This document shows positions 1 to 6,292 of a stretch of 11,226 nucleotides of DNA, one piece after another; within the stretch, counting starts at the first letter, position 1; every line of letters begins with the position of its first letter. A program made the position numbers and the translations under genes. Below the pieces are notes generated by a model. It was not told the DNA's origin and made no database searches. It saw nothing but the letters and a program-made list of their open reading frames with translations. Source of the DNA: Thermococci archaeon (GTDB lineage Archaea > Methanobacteriota_B > Thermococci > Thermococcales > Thermococcaceae); contig QMUB01000012.1 of NCBI GenBank assembly GCA_003663695.1, forward strand, positions 1 to 11,226, in the 5' to 3' direction.

Positions 1-370
1 GACAGGTCGCATGCTATCCTCCGGCGGTGTTGGCCGCTTGAGGGGAAGGTGCCCTTAGTACGAGAGGAACCGGGTGCCGCGGCCTCTTGTCTACCGGTTG
101 TCCTGCAGGGCACTGCCGGGCAGCTACGCCGTTTCCGATAAGGCCTGAAAGCATCTAAGGCCGAAGCGGTCCCCAAAAATAAGCGGCCACTCCCTGGGTT
201 TGGGTCTGGGTGACCGATCCGTTCCAGGGACGAGGGCGCCCGTAGAAGACGGGTTTGTAGGGGCGGGGGTGTAAGCGGGAAGGGAAACCGACCCGTTTAG
301 CCTGCCGTTCCCTATTGCCCGAGGTCTTACCCTGAACTGGGGGTTGGGCGTTTGAAAGGTTAGCCTGCCT
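1..370 (+). rRNA. 23S ribosomal RNA, 3' end (partial)
   Basis: This is the last part of a large-subunit rRNA gene that begins before the window. The sarcin-ricin loop AGTACGAGAGGAACC lies at 57-71, the universally conserved site where elongation factors contact the ribosome. It is followed by the GC-rich helices of domain VI. The sequence GGTTAGCC at 358-365 looks like the 3' strand of the terminal helix that pairs with the 5' end of 23S, so the mature end should lie about 365-372. The next bases, TGCCTATGCACGGCCC, probably belong to the precursor processing stem; the exact end cannot be fixed without the 5' end of the gene. The GC content is far above the flanking DNA, as expected for a hyperthermophile rRNA. 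No 5S or tRNA gene follows within the window, consistent with the unlinked 5S of Thermococcales. Confidence 0.95.
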
Positions 371-448
371 ATGCACGGCCCATCAAAATATCCTCTTTCT
401 GAAATTCGACTAAGAATTGACTTAAAACTTAAAATTAAAATTACAGCA
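371..448. terminator. Convergent intergenic region: 23S trailer and THUMP gene terminator
   Basis: This A/T-rich stretch separates the 23S rRNA from the converging minus-strand THUMP gene. Read on the minus strand it holds three T runs at about 422-442 (TTTTAATTTTAAGTTTTAAG), right after the THUMP stop codon, which fits an archaeal oligo-T terminator. On the plus strand the best T run after the rRNA is CCTTTTTT at about 463-470, already inside the THUMP gene, so the rRNA precursor may overlap it. No further gene is visible. Confidence 0.5.
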
Positions 449-943
449 TTAACAGCTAACTTCCTTTTTTAGGACCTCCTCTGTTTTTAGGACACTTATT
501 CCTGTTTTTTTACCTAAAATTTCAACTAACACAAGCCATCTGGGATTGCTTAGATTAACCGTTGCGTTTAAACCTTCCTTTATTCTAGCCCCAAGCTCTC
601 TCTCTATCTCCTTCTCCGATTTGATTTTGCCCCCTCTTTTTTTGCACCTAACCGCAAAGCTATCCCCTTCTTTTATCCTCTCCGTAGCCACCTTAAATCC
701 GCACTCTATAATCACTTCCTTCGAGCTCTCCACGAGTGTGTCGATAGGGATTACTTTAAAAATGGCACTTGTTTCAAATTCTTTTATTCTCTTTAATGAT
801 TCTCCCTTTTCAATTCGGGTAAAACAGAGGAGAACCCCCTTCCATTTTGTTCTCTTTACCTTTGCATCCCCCAGTGCCCATTCAAGTTCGAGGGATGCAT
901 CTCCTTCTCTTCCATTGGGACATGTTACCAGCAAAACTGTCAT
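449..943 (-). CDS. THUMP-domain protein, TAN1-like
   Basis: A predicted RNA-binding protein of 164 residues. The C-terminal half is a THUMP domain: an EGDSFAVRCKKRGG segment (about residues 91-104), a helix with ELGARIKEG, then NATVNLSNPRWLVLVEILG and a final hydrophobic strand. The N-terminal CPNGREGDASLELEWALGD segment is typical of the archaeal homologues of yeast Tan1 (COG1818), which in eukaryotes presents tRNA to the Kre33/NAT10 acetyltransferase for ac4C formation. No catalytic domain is present, so it is probably an RNA-presenting partner; that role is inferred. The ORF can be extended to an ATG at 973, but that start has no Shine-Dalgarno. ATG 943 has GGAGGG 6 nt upstream and begins MTVLLVTCPNGREGD, so I prefer it. 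It converges on the 23S gene and diverges from the AAA+ gene. Confidence 0.85.
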   Translation of the reverse strand: MTVLLVTCPNGREGDASLELEWALGDAKVKRTKWKGVLLCFTRIEKGESLKRIKEFETSAIFKVIPIDTLVESSKEVIIECGFKVATERIKEGDSFAVRCKKRGGKIKSEKEIERELGARIKEGLNATVNLSNPRWLVLVEILGKKTGISVLKTEEVLKKEVSC

Positions 944-960
944 AGCTTTCCCTCCACAAC

Positions 961-1000
961 TTTTATATCCCATGATGATTTTAATCTTTAGGGGTGGTGA
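961..1000 (+). promoter_or_regulatory. Promoter and RBS of the AAA+ gene
   Basis: A TATA-like TTTTATAT at 961-968 predicts a transcription start near 990. GGTGAT at 997-1002, with a 3-4 nt spacer, precedes ATG 1006. The same interval carries the divergent promoter of the THUMP gene: on the minus strand TTTAAATC at about 1005-998 would start RNA near 974, 30 nt before ATG 943. The two promoters therefore face each other in about 60 bp. Confidence 0.5.
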
Positions 1001-1005
1001 TTTAA

Positions 1006-2208
1006 ATGGAAAAAAGGAATGTTCCCCTCAAAGTTTATCAGTCACCTTCTTATGAGATCTACGGGCTCTCTAAAAACCCCTTTGCAGAGCTTGCTAGCGA
1101 GGGTATAAAGGACGTTGAGAGCATACATGTGTATCAGGAGGTTGATATGAAGCTCTCGATGGCTATATCGGAGGTTTTGGGGGATAAATCATCGATTGCC
1201 TTTTCGATAGTTGGTCCTCTGGGAATGGGGAAGACCCAGAGGTTAAAGAGTCTGGCAAAGGCTATAGAGGAGAACAATGGCAAAGCTATCTACGTTAAGG
1301 TAGACACAAATGATATTTTGAAGATAACAAAGGATATTTTTAATGCATTCAAGCCTCCCAAGAGCAAAACCGCAATATTCTTGGAAAACCTGTCCAAAAG
1401 GCTCGGTTTCATTGATCAGCTTGATAAAATGCTAACTTCTGTTGATGAATACAAATCTAGGGATATCGCGGAACTTCTCTCTAAAGAGATGGCAAAATAT
1501 CCTCACTCGGCTCTTCTCTTGGATGAGCTTGAGAACATGCAAACCGCCAGGGAGTCTGAGAAAATTCAATTCTTTGAAATGCTCCGTCATTTCATAAGCA
1601 ACATGCCCCACGGGTGCATATTTGCATTCGCATGCATTCCTGAGGTTTACGAGGACTATACTGAGATCTTTCCGGCTTTCTTCATGAGACTTCACTATGA
1701 ATTCAAGCTCAGGTCAATGAGCGTGGATGAAACATTTGAGCTCGTTAAAAAGCGCCTTAATCGGGTTAGGATTAGAGACACAGATGATCCTTTATACCCT
1801 TTCACAGAGAAGGCGATAGAACTCATTCACAACTTGGGCAAGGGCAATCCAAGGCAGATACTTAGGCTCCTCCACTTCGTACTGAATGAAGCGAGCAAAC
1901 ATAAATTTGATCCAATTGACGATTACGTCGTGACGACCATACTGGAAGAGCCAAAGAATCTCGAGGAGTACCTAACTAGGATTCCCGAAAACTACAGGGA
2001 TTTGGTTGAGATAATAGTTTTCAAGTTCAAGGGCGGTCCAATAAGCTATATTCAGGTGGCCAAAGAAGCTAAAAAACCTGGAATCCAGGTGTATGAGCAT
2101 CTGGAGGAGCTCATAAGGATGGGCTTTTTGGTGGGAGACCCCAAGGGAAATTACAAAGTGCCAGCGTACGTTAGGGCGTTCTTAGAAGAGGAGGGAGCTG
2201 AGGAGTGA
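1006..2208 (+). CDS. AAA+ ATPase with C-terminal winged helix (Cdc6/ORC-like or ExeA-like)
   Basis: A 400-residue cytosolic P-loop ATPase. Walker A is GPLGMGKT (residues 70-77) and Walker B is ALLLDELEN (169-177) with Asp-Glu at 173-174. A sensor-1-like strand is at about 204-212, and GNPRQILRLLH (280-290) supplies a sensor-2 arginine in the lid. From about 330 to 392 there is a winged-helix-like domain (EIIVFKFKGGPISYIQVAKEA ... EELIRMGFLVGDPKGNYKV), a common DNA-binding or protein-binding module in ORC/Cdc6 relatives. The N-terminal YGLSKNPFAE resembles the start of ExeA-type ATPases. It lacks full Cdc6 features and is not next to a visible origin, so I would not call it the replication initiator. 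The following membrane protein overlaps it by 4 nt (GTGA), implying translational coupling. Function is unknown; an ATP-driven DNA or membrane-linked switch is possible. Confidence 0.85.
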   Translation: MEKRNVPLKVYQSPSYEIYGLSKNPFAELASEGIKDVESIHVYQEVDMKLSMAISEVLGDKSSIAFSIVGPLGMGKTQRLKSLAKAIEENNGKAIYVKVDTNDILKITKDIFNAFKPPKSKTAIFLENLSKRLGFIDQLDKMLTSVDEYKSRDIAELLSKEMAKYPHSALLLDELENMQTARESEKIQFFEMLRHFISNMPHGCIFAFACIPEVYEDYTEIFPAFFMRLHYEFKLRSMSVDETFELVKKRLNRVRIRDTDDPLYPFTEKAIELIHNLGKGNPRQILRLLHFVLNEASKHKFDPIDDYVVTTILEEPKNLEEYLTRIPENYRDLVEIIVFKFKGGPISYIQVAKEAKKPGIQVYEHLEELIRMGFLVGDPKGNYKVPAYVRAFLEEEGAEE

Positions 2209-2738
2209 ACTATGAAGGGCACGTTCTTGGGGGCATTCTAACATACCCCCTGGCAGTTCTATTTCTTGCACTTTTAAGATACTACGCGAACTTTCCCGTT
2301 AAACTGAGCTTCATTGCGATGGCTTTGGGATATGCCTTTTATGTCCTGGGAAGCGATTTACCGGATTTGGATCACCCGGATGCCCTGATTCACAGGGGTT
2401 CCAAGCCGATAGTGGCGGTTCTTGTGGGAAGTGCGTTCTTTGTGAAATTAATTCCTTACATAAACTTCACGTCCTATGGCTGGGCGAACTTGGCTATCGG
2501 GTGGGGGATATCGGCACTGGTGGCTTTTTGCTCCTGGCATGCATACACTGCTTTAATGCCAAAACACAGGGGAGTTGTTCATTCCTTAACTTTTGCGGCA
2601 ATTTATGGAATTTTGATCTTCATTGCACTTTACTACGGTGTCGAAATCAGCTTTGAAGAGTCCCTCTTTGTTGGAATAGTGGCATCCATGGGTTACGTGC
2701 TTCACCTGCTCTTGGACAGGGATGTGAAGCTGATTTAA
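2205..2738 (+). CDS. Membrane-bound metal-dependent hydrolase, YdjM/DUF457 family
   Basis: A 177-residue integral membrane protein with about five hydrophobic segments (roughly residues 8-26, 33-50, 68-84, 92-112 and 127-145). It has the polar motifs of the YdjM (DUF457) family: an N-terminal His (NYEGHVLGG), an acidic cluster GSDLPDLDHPDALIHRG (about 49-65), KHRGVVHSL (about 119-127) and a late HLLLDRD. These Asp and His residues are thought to bind a metal at the membrane, resembling a phospholipase C-like arrangement, but no substrate is established. The start is a GTG inside the stop of the preceding ATPase gene (GTGA), with a purine-rich GAGGAGG about 12 nt upstream. The tight coupling suggests that the two proteins act together. 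Confidence 0.8.
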   Translation: MNYEGHVLGGILTYPLAVLFLALLRYYANFPVKLSFIAMALGYAFYVLGSDLPDLDHPDALIHRGSKPIVAVLVGSAFFVKLIPYINFTSYGWANLAIGWGISALVAFCSWHAYTALMPKHRGVVHSLTFAAIYGILIFIALYYGVEISFEESLFVGIVASMGYVLHLLLDRDVKLI

Positions 2739-2805
2739 TTTTTACCCAGATATGTTCCACAATGTTTTTAAATAATCCATGAAAAGCAGAGATTGGGGTG
2801 GTAGG
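2739..2805 (+). promoter_or_regulatory. T-run terminator and trxB promoter with RBS
   Basis: A short T run just after the DUF457 stop (about 2738-2746) may end that transcript. A TATA-like TTTAAATA at 2767-2774 predicts a start near 2797, and GGGGTGGT at 2795-2802 sits 3 nt before ATG 2806. An in-frame ATG at 2779 would lie only a few bases past the TATA box and outside the RNA, which argues for the downstream start. Confidence 0.55.
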
Positions 2806-3801
2806 ATGTTTAGTCTGACAGGACTCTCAACAAGCGGTAAGGATGAAAATAAAGTGAGAGATGTTCTCGTTATTGGTGCGGGACCGGCAGGATACACGGC
2901 AGCACTTTATGCGGCTCGTTATGGACTGGATGTTGATATCATAAGCAAGGATTTGGGAGGACAGATAGCATTAACGGACATTATAGAGAATTATCCCGGA
3001 TTTCCCGAGGGTATAAGCGGTCAGGAGCTTGCCACAAGGATGTACGAGCAGGTCAAGAAGCTCGGTGTTGATGTGATCTTTGATGAGGTGGTAAGAATCG
3101 ATCCCACAGAATGTGCCTACTATGAAGGACCGTGCAAATTTGAGGTGAAGACCAAAAATGGCAAATCATACAAAACTAAGACTGTTATACTTGCCGTGGG
3201 AGCCGAACCAAGGAAGCTCCATGTTCCTGGGGAGGATAAATTCTACGGCAGGGGAGTGAGCTACTGTGCGACTTGTGATGGACCCCTGTTTAAGGGTAAG
3301 AGCGTGATAGTTGTTGGCGGTGGAAATACAGCGCTCCAGGAGGCACTCTATCTTAAAAGCATAGGGGTTAATGTATCCTTGGTTCACAGAAGGGAAGGTT
3401 TTAGGGCGGATAAAATAGTTCAGGATCGCTTTAGAGAATCGGGAATTCCAATGATCCTAAACACGGTTGTTACAGAGATTAAAGGGGAAGCAAAAGTCGA
3501 GAGTGTGATCCTAAAGAATCTTAAAACTGGAGAAACATTTGAAAAAAAGGTGGATGGAGTCTTTATATTCATAGGATATGAGCCGAAGACAGATTTCGTG
3601 AAGCATCTGGGCATAACGGATGAATATGGGTATATACCAGTGGACATGTACATGAGGACCAAGGTTAAGGGGATATTTGCAGCTGGTGATATAACGAACA
3701 CTTTCAAACAGATAGCGGTTGCTGTCGGTCAGGGAGCTATAGCGGCTGCATCTGCGAAGGAACTGCTTGAGGACTGGCGTGAGAAAAATCTTTCGGAGTG
3801 A
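2806..3801 (+). CDS. trxB: Thioredoxin reductase (NADPH, flavoprotein)
   Basis: A cytosolic FAD enzyme of 331 residues that passes electrons from NAD(P)H to thioredoxin or a glutaredoxin-like protein disulfide oxidoreductase. It has the low-molecular-weight TrxR layout: FAD-binding GAGPAG (about 24-29), a Gly-Gly-Gln FAD contact (51-53), redox-active CATC (154-157), a second nucleotide fold GGGNTALQEA (171-180), an HRR triplet (194-196) typical of NADPH preference, and a C-terminal FAD motif GIFAAGDITN with the downstream Gln-Ile-Ala. It has about 18 residues before the first beta strand (MFSLTGLSTSGKDENKV), longer than bacterial TrxB. I chose ATG 2806 over the in-frame ATG 2779 because of the promoter and Shine-Dalgarno positions. 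It is a single gene followed by a T-rich terminator. No thioredoxin partner is encoded nearby. Confidence 0.95.
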   Translation: MFSLTGLSTSGKDENKVRDVLVIGAGPAGYTAALYAARYGLDVDIISKDLGGQIALTDIIENYPGFPEGISGQELATRMYEQVKKLGVDVIFDEVVRIDPTECAYYEGPCKFEVKTKNGKSYKTKTVILAVGAEPRKLHVPGEDKFYGRGVSYCATCDGPLFKGKSVIVVGGGNTALQEALYLKSIGVNVSLVHRREGFRADKIVQDRFRESGIPMILNTVVTEIKGEAKVESVILKNLKTGETFEKKVDGVFIFIGYEPKTDFVKHLGITDEYGYIPVDMYMRTKVKGIFAAGDITNTFKQIAVAVGQGAIAAASAKELLEDWREKNLSE

Positions 3802-3827
3802 GCTTTAATTTTGGTCCTTTTTTCCTC
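3802..3827 (+). terminator. Oligo-T terminator after trxB
   Basis: The stop codon is followed by TTTAATTTTGG and then CCTTTTTTCC, the kind of clustered T runs that end archaeal transcripts without a stem-loop. Confidence 0.55.
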
Positions 3828-3886
3828 GACTTCCATTCCATAGTTCACCAGTTTTTAACTCTTTTCGAATTTTTTTCGAGCTAACG

Positions 3887-3947
3887 TGTTCTTTAATGAA
3901 CATAAAATTATATACCACTACTCCCTTCTATGCAATGGTGAGCTGAT
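3887..3947 (+). promoter_or_regulatory. Aminotransferase promoter with upstream 16-bp inverted repeat
   Basis: A near-palindrome TGTTCTTTAATGAACA occupies 3887-3902 (arms TGTTC and GAACA with an A/T centre). It abuts the TATA element AATTATATA at about 3906-3914, which predicts a start near 3937. GGTGA at 3937-3941 lies 6 nt before ATG 3948, so the leader would be only about 12 nt. An inverted repeat immediately upstream of BRE/TATA is a typical position for an archaeal regulator, for example of the Lrp/AsnC family; the regulator is not known. Confidence 0.5.
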
Positions 3948-5285
3948 ATGGTGAAGAGACCTGTTGTTAAAGAACTCCCCGGACCTAAGGCAAAAGAGGT
4001 AATAGATAGAAACTTTAAGTTTTTAGCACAGACAACGCAGGATCCAGAGACACTGCCAATTGTTATTGAGAAGGGTGAAGGAATTATGGTTTATGACGTT
4101 GATGGAAATGCCTTCTATGACTTTGGAAGCGGCGTTGGTGTCATGAATGTTGGGCATGTCCACCCGAAAGTTGTTGAAGCCGTAAAGAGGCAGGCCGAGA
4201 AGTTCACACACTTTGCATTGAACGATTTCTTCTATGAGAATGCCGTTGTGCTTGCACAGAAGCTTGGAGAACTCTCTCCCGGAGACTTTGAAAAGAAGGT
4301 TGTCTACCAGAACAGCGGTGCAGAGGCTAATGAAGCGATGATGAAGCTTGTCAAGTACGGCACAAAGAGGAAGAGATTCATAGCGTTCTATCACGCATTC
4401 CACGGAAGAACCCAAGCGGTTTTATCCCTCACGGCAAGCAAATGGGTGCAGCAGGATGGCTTCTTCCCAACCATGCCGGGTATCGAGCACATCCCCTATC
4501 CAAACCCCTACAGAAACCCGTGGCACATAGATGGTTATGCCGACCCCAAGGAGCTCATAAACAGGGTCTTTGAGTTCCTTGAGGATTATGTATTCAAGCA
4601 TGTTCCGCCGCATGAAGTGGGTGCGTTCGTCTTTGAGCCGATTCAGGGAGAAGGTGGCTATGTTGTCCCACCAAAGGACTTCTTTAAAGAATTAAGGAAG
4701 TTTGCAGATAAGTACGGAATTCTCCTAGCCGACGATGAGGTTCAGATGGGTGTTGGAAGAACCGGTAAATTCTGGGCGATTGAGAACTTTGGAGTCGCAC
4801 CCGACACGATACAATTTGGAAAGGCAATCGGTGGAGGAATCCCGCTTGCGGGTGTTGTCCACAGGGCGGATATAGCCTTTGACAAGCCGGGGAGACACGC
4901 ATCAACCTTTGGAGGAAATCCCGTGGCAATTGAGGCAGCTCTCGAAGTTGTTGAAATTGTTAAAGGGCTCCTCCCACATGTCCAAGAGGTTGGTGAGTAT
5001 CTCCACAAGCGCCTGAAGGAGTTCGAGGAGAAGTACGAGGTCATAGGAGATGCGAGGGGTATAGGGCTGGCACAGGCAGTTGAGTTTGTTAAGAACAAGG
5101 ATACAAAGGAGAAGAATGCTGAGGTCAGGAACAAGGTTGCCAAGGAAGCTGCAAAGCGTGGTTTGATACTCCTTGGCTGTGGAGACAACTCATTGAGGTT
5201 CATTCCACCTTTGATTGTCCAGAAAGAGGAGATAGACGTTGCAATGGAGATATTTGAGGATGCACTGAAAGCATCCCTTAAGTGA
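3948..5285 (+). CDS. Class III PLP-dependent aminotransferase or amino-acid racemase
   Basis: A 445-residue fold-type I enzyme of the 4-aminobutyrate/ornithine aminotransferase family. PLP contacts visible are NSGAEANE (122-129; phosphate cup), YHAFHGR (148-154; ring-stacking aromatic), Asp263 in ADDEVQMG (pyridine nitrogen), Lys292 in FGKAIGGG (Schiff base) and Thr320 in HASTFGGNP. The length is typical. Annotation pipelines call such proteins GABA or acetylornithine aminotransferase, but several Thermococcales members of this family have been shown to be pyridoxal-dependent amino-acid racemases (broad-specificity, alanine/serine, leucine/methionine) or ornithine aminotransferases. Sequence inspection alone does not separate these. 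No arginine, lysine or GABA pathway gene is adjacent, so context does not choose a substrate. It is a single gene with its own promoter and terminator. Confidence 0.9.
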   Translation: MVKRPVVKELPGPKAKEVIDRNFKFLAQTTQDPETLPIVIEKGEGIMVYDVDGNAFYDFGSGVGVMNVGHVHPKVVEAVKRQAEKFTHFALNDFFYENAVVLAQKLGELSPGDFEKKVVYQNSGAEANEAMMKLVKYGTKRKRFIAFYHAFHGRTQAVLSLTASKWVQQDGFFPTMPGIEHIPYPNPYRNPWHIDGYADPKELINRVFEFLEDYVFKHVPPHEVGAFVFEPIQGEGGYVVPPKDFFKELRKFADKYGILLADDEVQMGVGRTGKFWAIENFGVAPDTIQFGKAIGGGIPLAGVVHRADIAFDKPGRHASTFGGNPVAIEAALEVVEIVKGLLPHVQEVGEYLHKRLKEFEEKYEVIGDARGIGLAQAVEFVKNKDTKEKNAEVRNKVAKEAAKRGLILLGCGDNSLRFIPPLIVQKEEIDVAMEIFEDALKASLK

Positions 5286-5312
5286 TTCTATTTCCCTCTT
5301 TTTTTCAATTTC
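5286..5312 (+). terminator. Oligo-T terminator after the aminotransferase gene
   Basis: The stop is followed by CTATTTCCCTCTTTTTTTCAATTTC, containing a seven-T run at about 5299-5305, a good archaeal termination signal. Confidence 0.6.
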
Positions 5313-5326
5313 AGACATCCTGAAGA

Positions 5327-5388
5327 AAAGTTTTTAAGCAGTTATTTCAAGTTTTAACTTGAGAATATTATCAAGATGAGGTGAGAAT
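5327..5388 (+). promoter_or_regulatory. Promoter and probable operator of the ECF S-component gene
   Basis: TATA-like TTTTTAAG at 5331-5338, preceded by the purine-rich GAAGAAAAG, predicts a start near 5361. A 16-bp inverted repeat with 7-bp arms, TCAAGTT-TT-AACTTGA, spans 5347-5362, between the TATA box and the start, where a bound protein would block RNA polymerase. GAGGTGAG at 5378-5385 is 3 nt before ATG 5389. There is no room or visible fold for a vitamin riboswitch. Confidence 0.55.
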
Positions 5389-6000
5389 ATGGGAGAAGAA
5401 AGCATCATGTTTTTGGCTCCATATACAAAATGGATTTTGCTGGCTGTTGCAGTGCTCTATCTAACCTACATATTCGTGTGGAAAAAGGAGAGCTTTAAGA
5501 GTGCCGGGGTGGTGGCAATATCTGCTGTGATGACCGCATTGGTTGCAGTCATCACGATAGCTATTAGGGTTCCCACACCCGCCACAAGTGGTTACATAAA
5601 CATAGGCGATACAATGGTCATGCTCAGCGGTGTCCTATTTGGACCTCTTGTGGGGGCATTTGCGGGAGGATTTGGTTCCGCTCTTGCGGACGCCCTAGGT
5701 GGATATCCTCACTGGGCTCCGTTCACGCTCATAATAAAAGGGGTTGAAGGATGGATCGTTGGATATCTCGTCTCAAAGAGATTCGATTTCACCGTGGTTT
5801 TGATAGCTACAATCTTGGGTGGATTTTTGATGGTCTCCGGTTACTTCTTTGTGGGGGTTTACTTATACGGTTTCGGAGCGGCATTAACTGAAGTCCCCGG
5901 GAACACATTGCAGGCGGTTAGTGGCATAATTGTGGGGGGAGGTGCGGGATACCTAATAAAAAGGCTGTATCCTCAGATAGAGAGCTTTATAAAAGCATAA
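5389..6000 (+). CDS. ECF transporter S component (substrate-binding membrane subunit)
   Basis: A 203-residue membrane protein. After an N-terminal helix (about residues 13-31) and a basic linker it has the S-component core: a helix at about 38-58, then the signature GYINIGDTMVMLSGVLFGP (68-86), the glycine-rich LVGAFAGGFGSALADALGGY, WAPFTLIIKGVEGWIVGYL (about 109-127) and two more hydrophobic segments. This pattern matches the COG4720/PF07155 group, whose members have been linked to riboflavin or thiamine-precursor (HMP) uptake. The substrate here is unknown. S components capture a vitamin and dock on a shared EcfA/EcfT energising module; none is encoded in the window, so it probably uses a module elsewhere. 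The extra N-terminal helix is unusual for the usual six-helix core. Its stop codon lies 4 nt from that of the convergent DUF1884 gene. Confidence 0.8.
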   Translation: MGEESIMFLAPYTKWILLAVAVLYLTYIFVWKKESFKSAGVVAISAVMTALVAVITIAIRVPTPATSGYINIGDTMVMLSGVLFGPLVGAFAGGFGSALADALGGYPHWAPFTLIIKGVEGWIVGYLVSKRFDFTVVLIATILGGFLMVSGYFFVGVYLYGFGAALTEVPGNTLQAVSGIIVGGGAGYLIKRLYPQIESFIKA

Positions 6001-6004
6001 AAGC

Positions 6005-6292
6005 TTAGACTCTTCCCAGCTCGTCCCATGTCTCCCTTTCCCTATCCTTTAGGAAAGGATCGACAGAAACCCTCCTCGATGCTTTTTTCATGAGTCCTAA
6101 CGCCTGCGAGTCCGCTATAACGGCATCATATCCAAGTTCTTCAACCTCATATATCTTCAGGTTCAAATTTACCAGGAGATCCCCGGCATTCAGCAGAAAC
6201 TCTCCTCCGGCAAGGATTATGTCAGGTTCCAGACCTTCCTTTTTGAGAGCATCTATTTCAGTCAGGATGATATTTTTCAAGTCTTCCTTCAT
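6005..6292 (-). CDS. DUF1884 protein, Family 4 (A-domain) encapsulin-like
   Basis: A 95-residue protein without signal or membrane segments. It consists of an N-terminal helix (about 2-19), a strand at 23-28 (PDIILAGG), a helix, a strand LKIYEVEEL, a strand DAVIADSQ and a final [12 protein letters not shown] strand with an acidic, charged tail ([13 protein letters not shown]). I recognise the DUF1884 (PF08967) family, whose Pyrococcus furiosus member PF0899 has a crystal structure. This family was later proposed to be a minimal HK97-capsid A-domain, the Family 4 encapsulins, found in two-gene operons with an enzyme. The [21 protein letters not shown] segment recalls the GDfxxyxvxDRxgxsV end of phage capsid A-domains. 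It is the second gene after deoC, with a 4-nt ATGA overlap, so expression should be coupled to the aldolase. Whether it assembles a shell or simply binds DeoC is unknown. Confidence 0.8.
   Translation of the reverse strand: MKEDLKNIILTEIDALKKEGLEPDIILAGGEFLLNAGDLLVNLNLKIYEVEELGYDAVIADSQALGLMKKASRRVSVDPFLKDRERETWDELGRV

Noticed and set aside
155..376. 73-codon minus-strand ORF over the first 376 bases
   Set aside because: It is antisense to conserved 23S rRNA and has no protein-like features.
546..1055. 169-codon plus-strand ORF
   Set aside because: It lies antisense to the THUMP gene and runs into the AAA+ start. It has Ser/Leu/Phe-rich shadow composition and no recognisable domain, while the minus-strand product has clear THUMP motifs.
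1006..2208. Replication initiator Orc1/Cdc6 with a nearby origin
   Set aside because: The N-terminus and lid do not give the full Cdc6 signature, and no ORB-like repeats or long A/T-rich unwinding region were found next to it.
2779..2805. Upstream ATG start for trxB
   Set aside because: ATG 2779 lies within a few bases of the TATA box, lacks an RBS and would be outside the predicted RNA; ATG 2806 has GGGGTGGT 3 nt upstream.
4742..5203. 153-codon minus-strand ORF inside the aminotransferase gene
   Set aside because: It is a shadow of a complete PLP enzyme gene, Ser-rich, with no RBS or family match.
5286..5388. Vitamin riboswitch before the ECF S-component gene
   Set aside because: The predicted leader is only about 28 nt after the TATA box and shows no TPP or FMN riboswitch signature; the dyad fits a protein operator instead.
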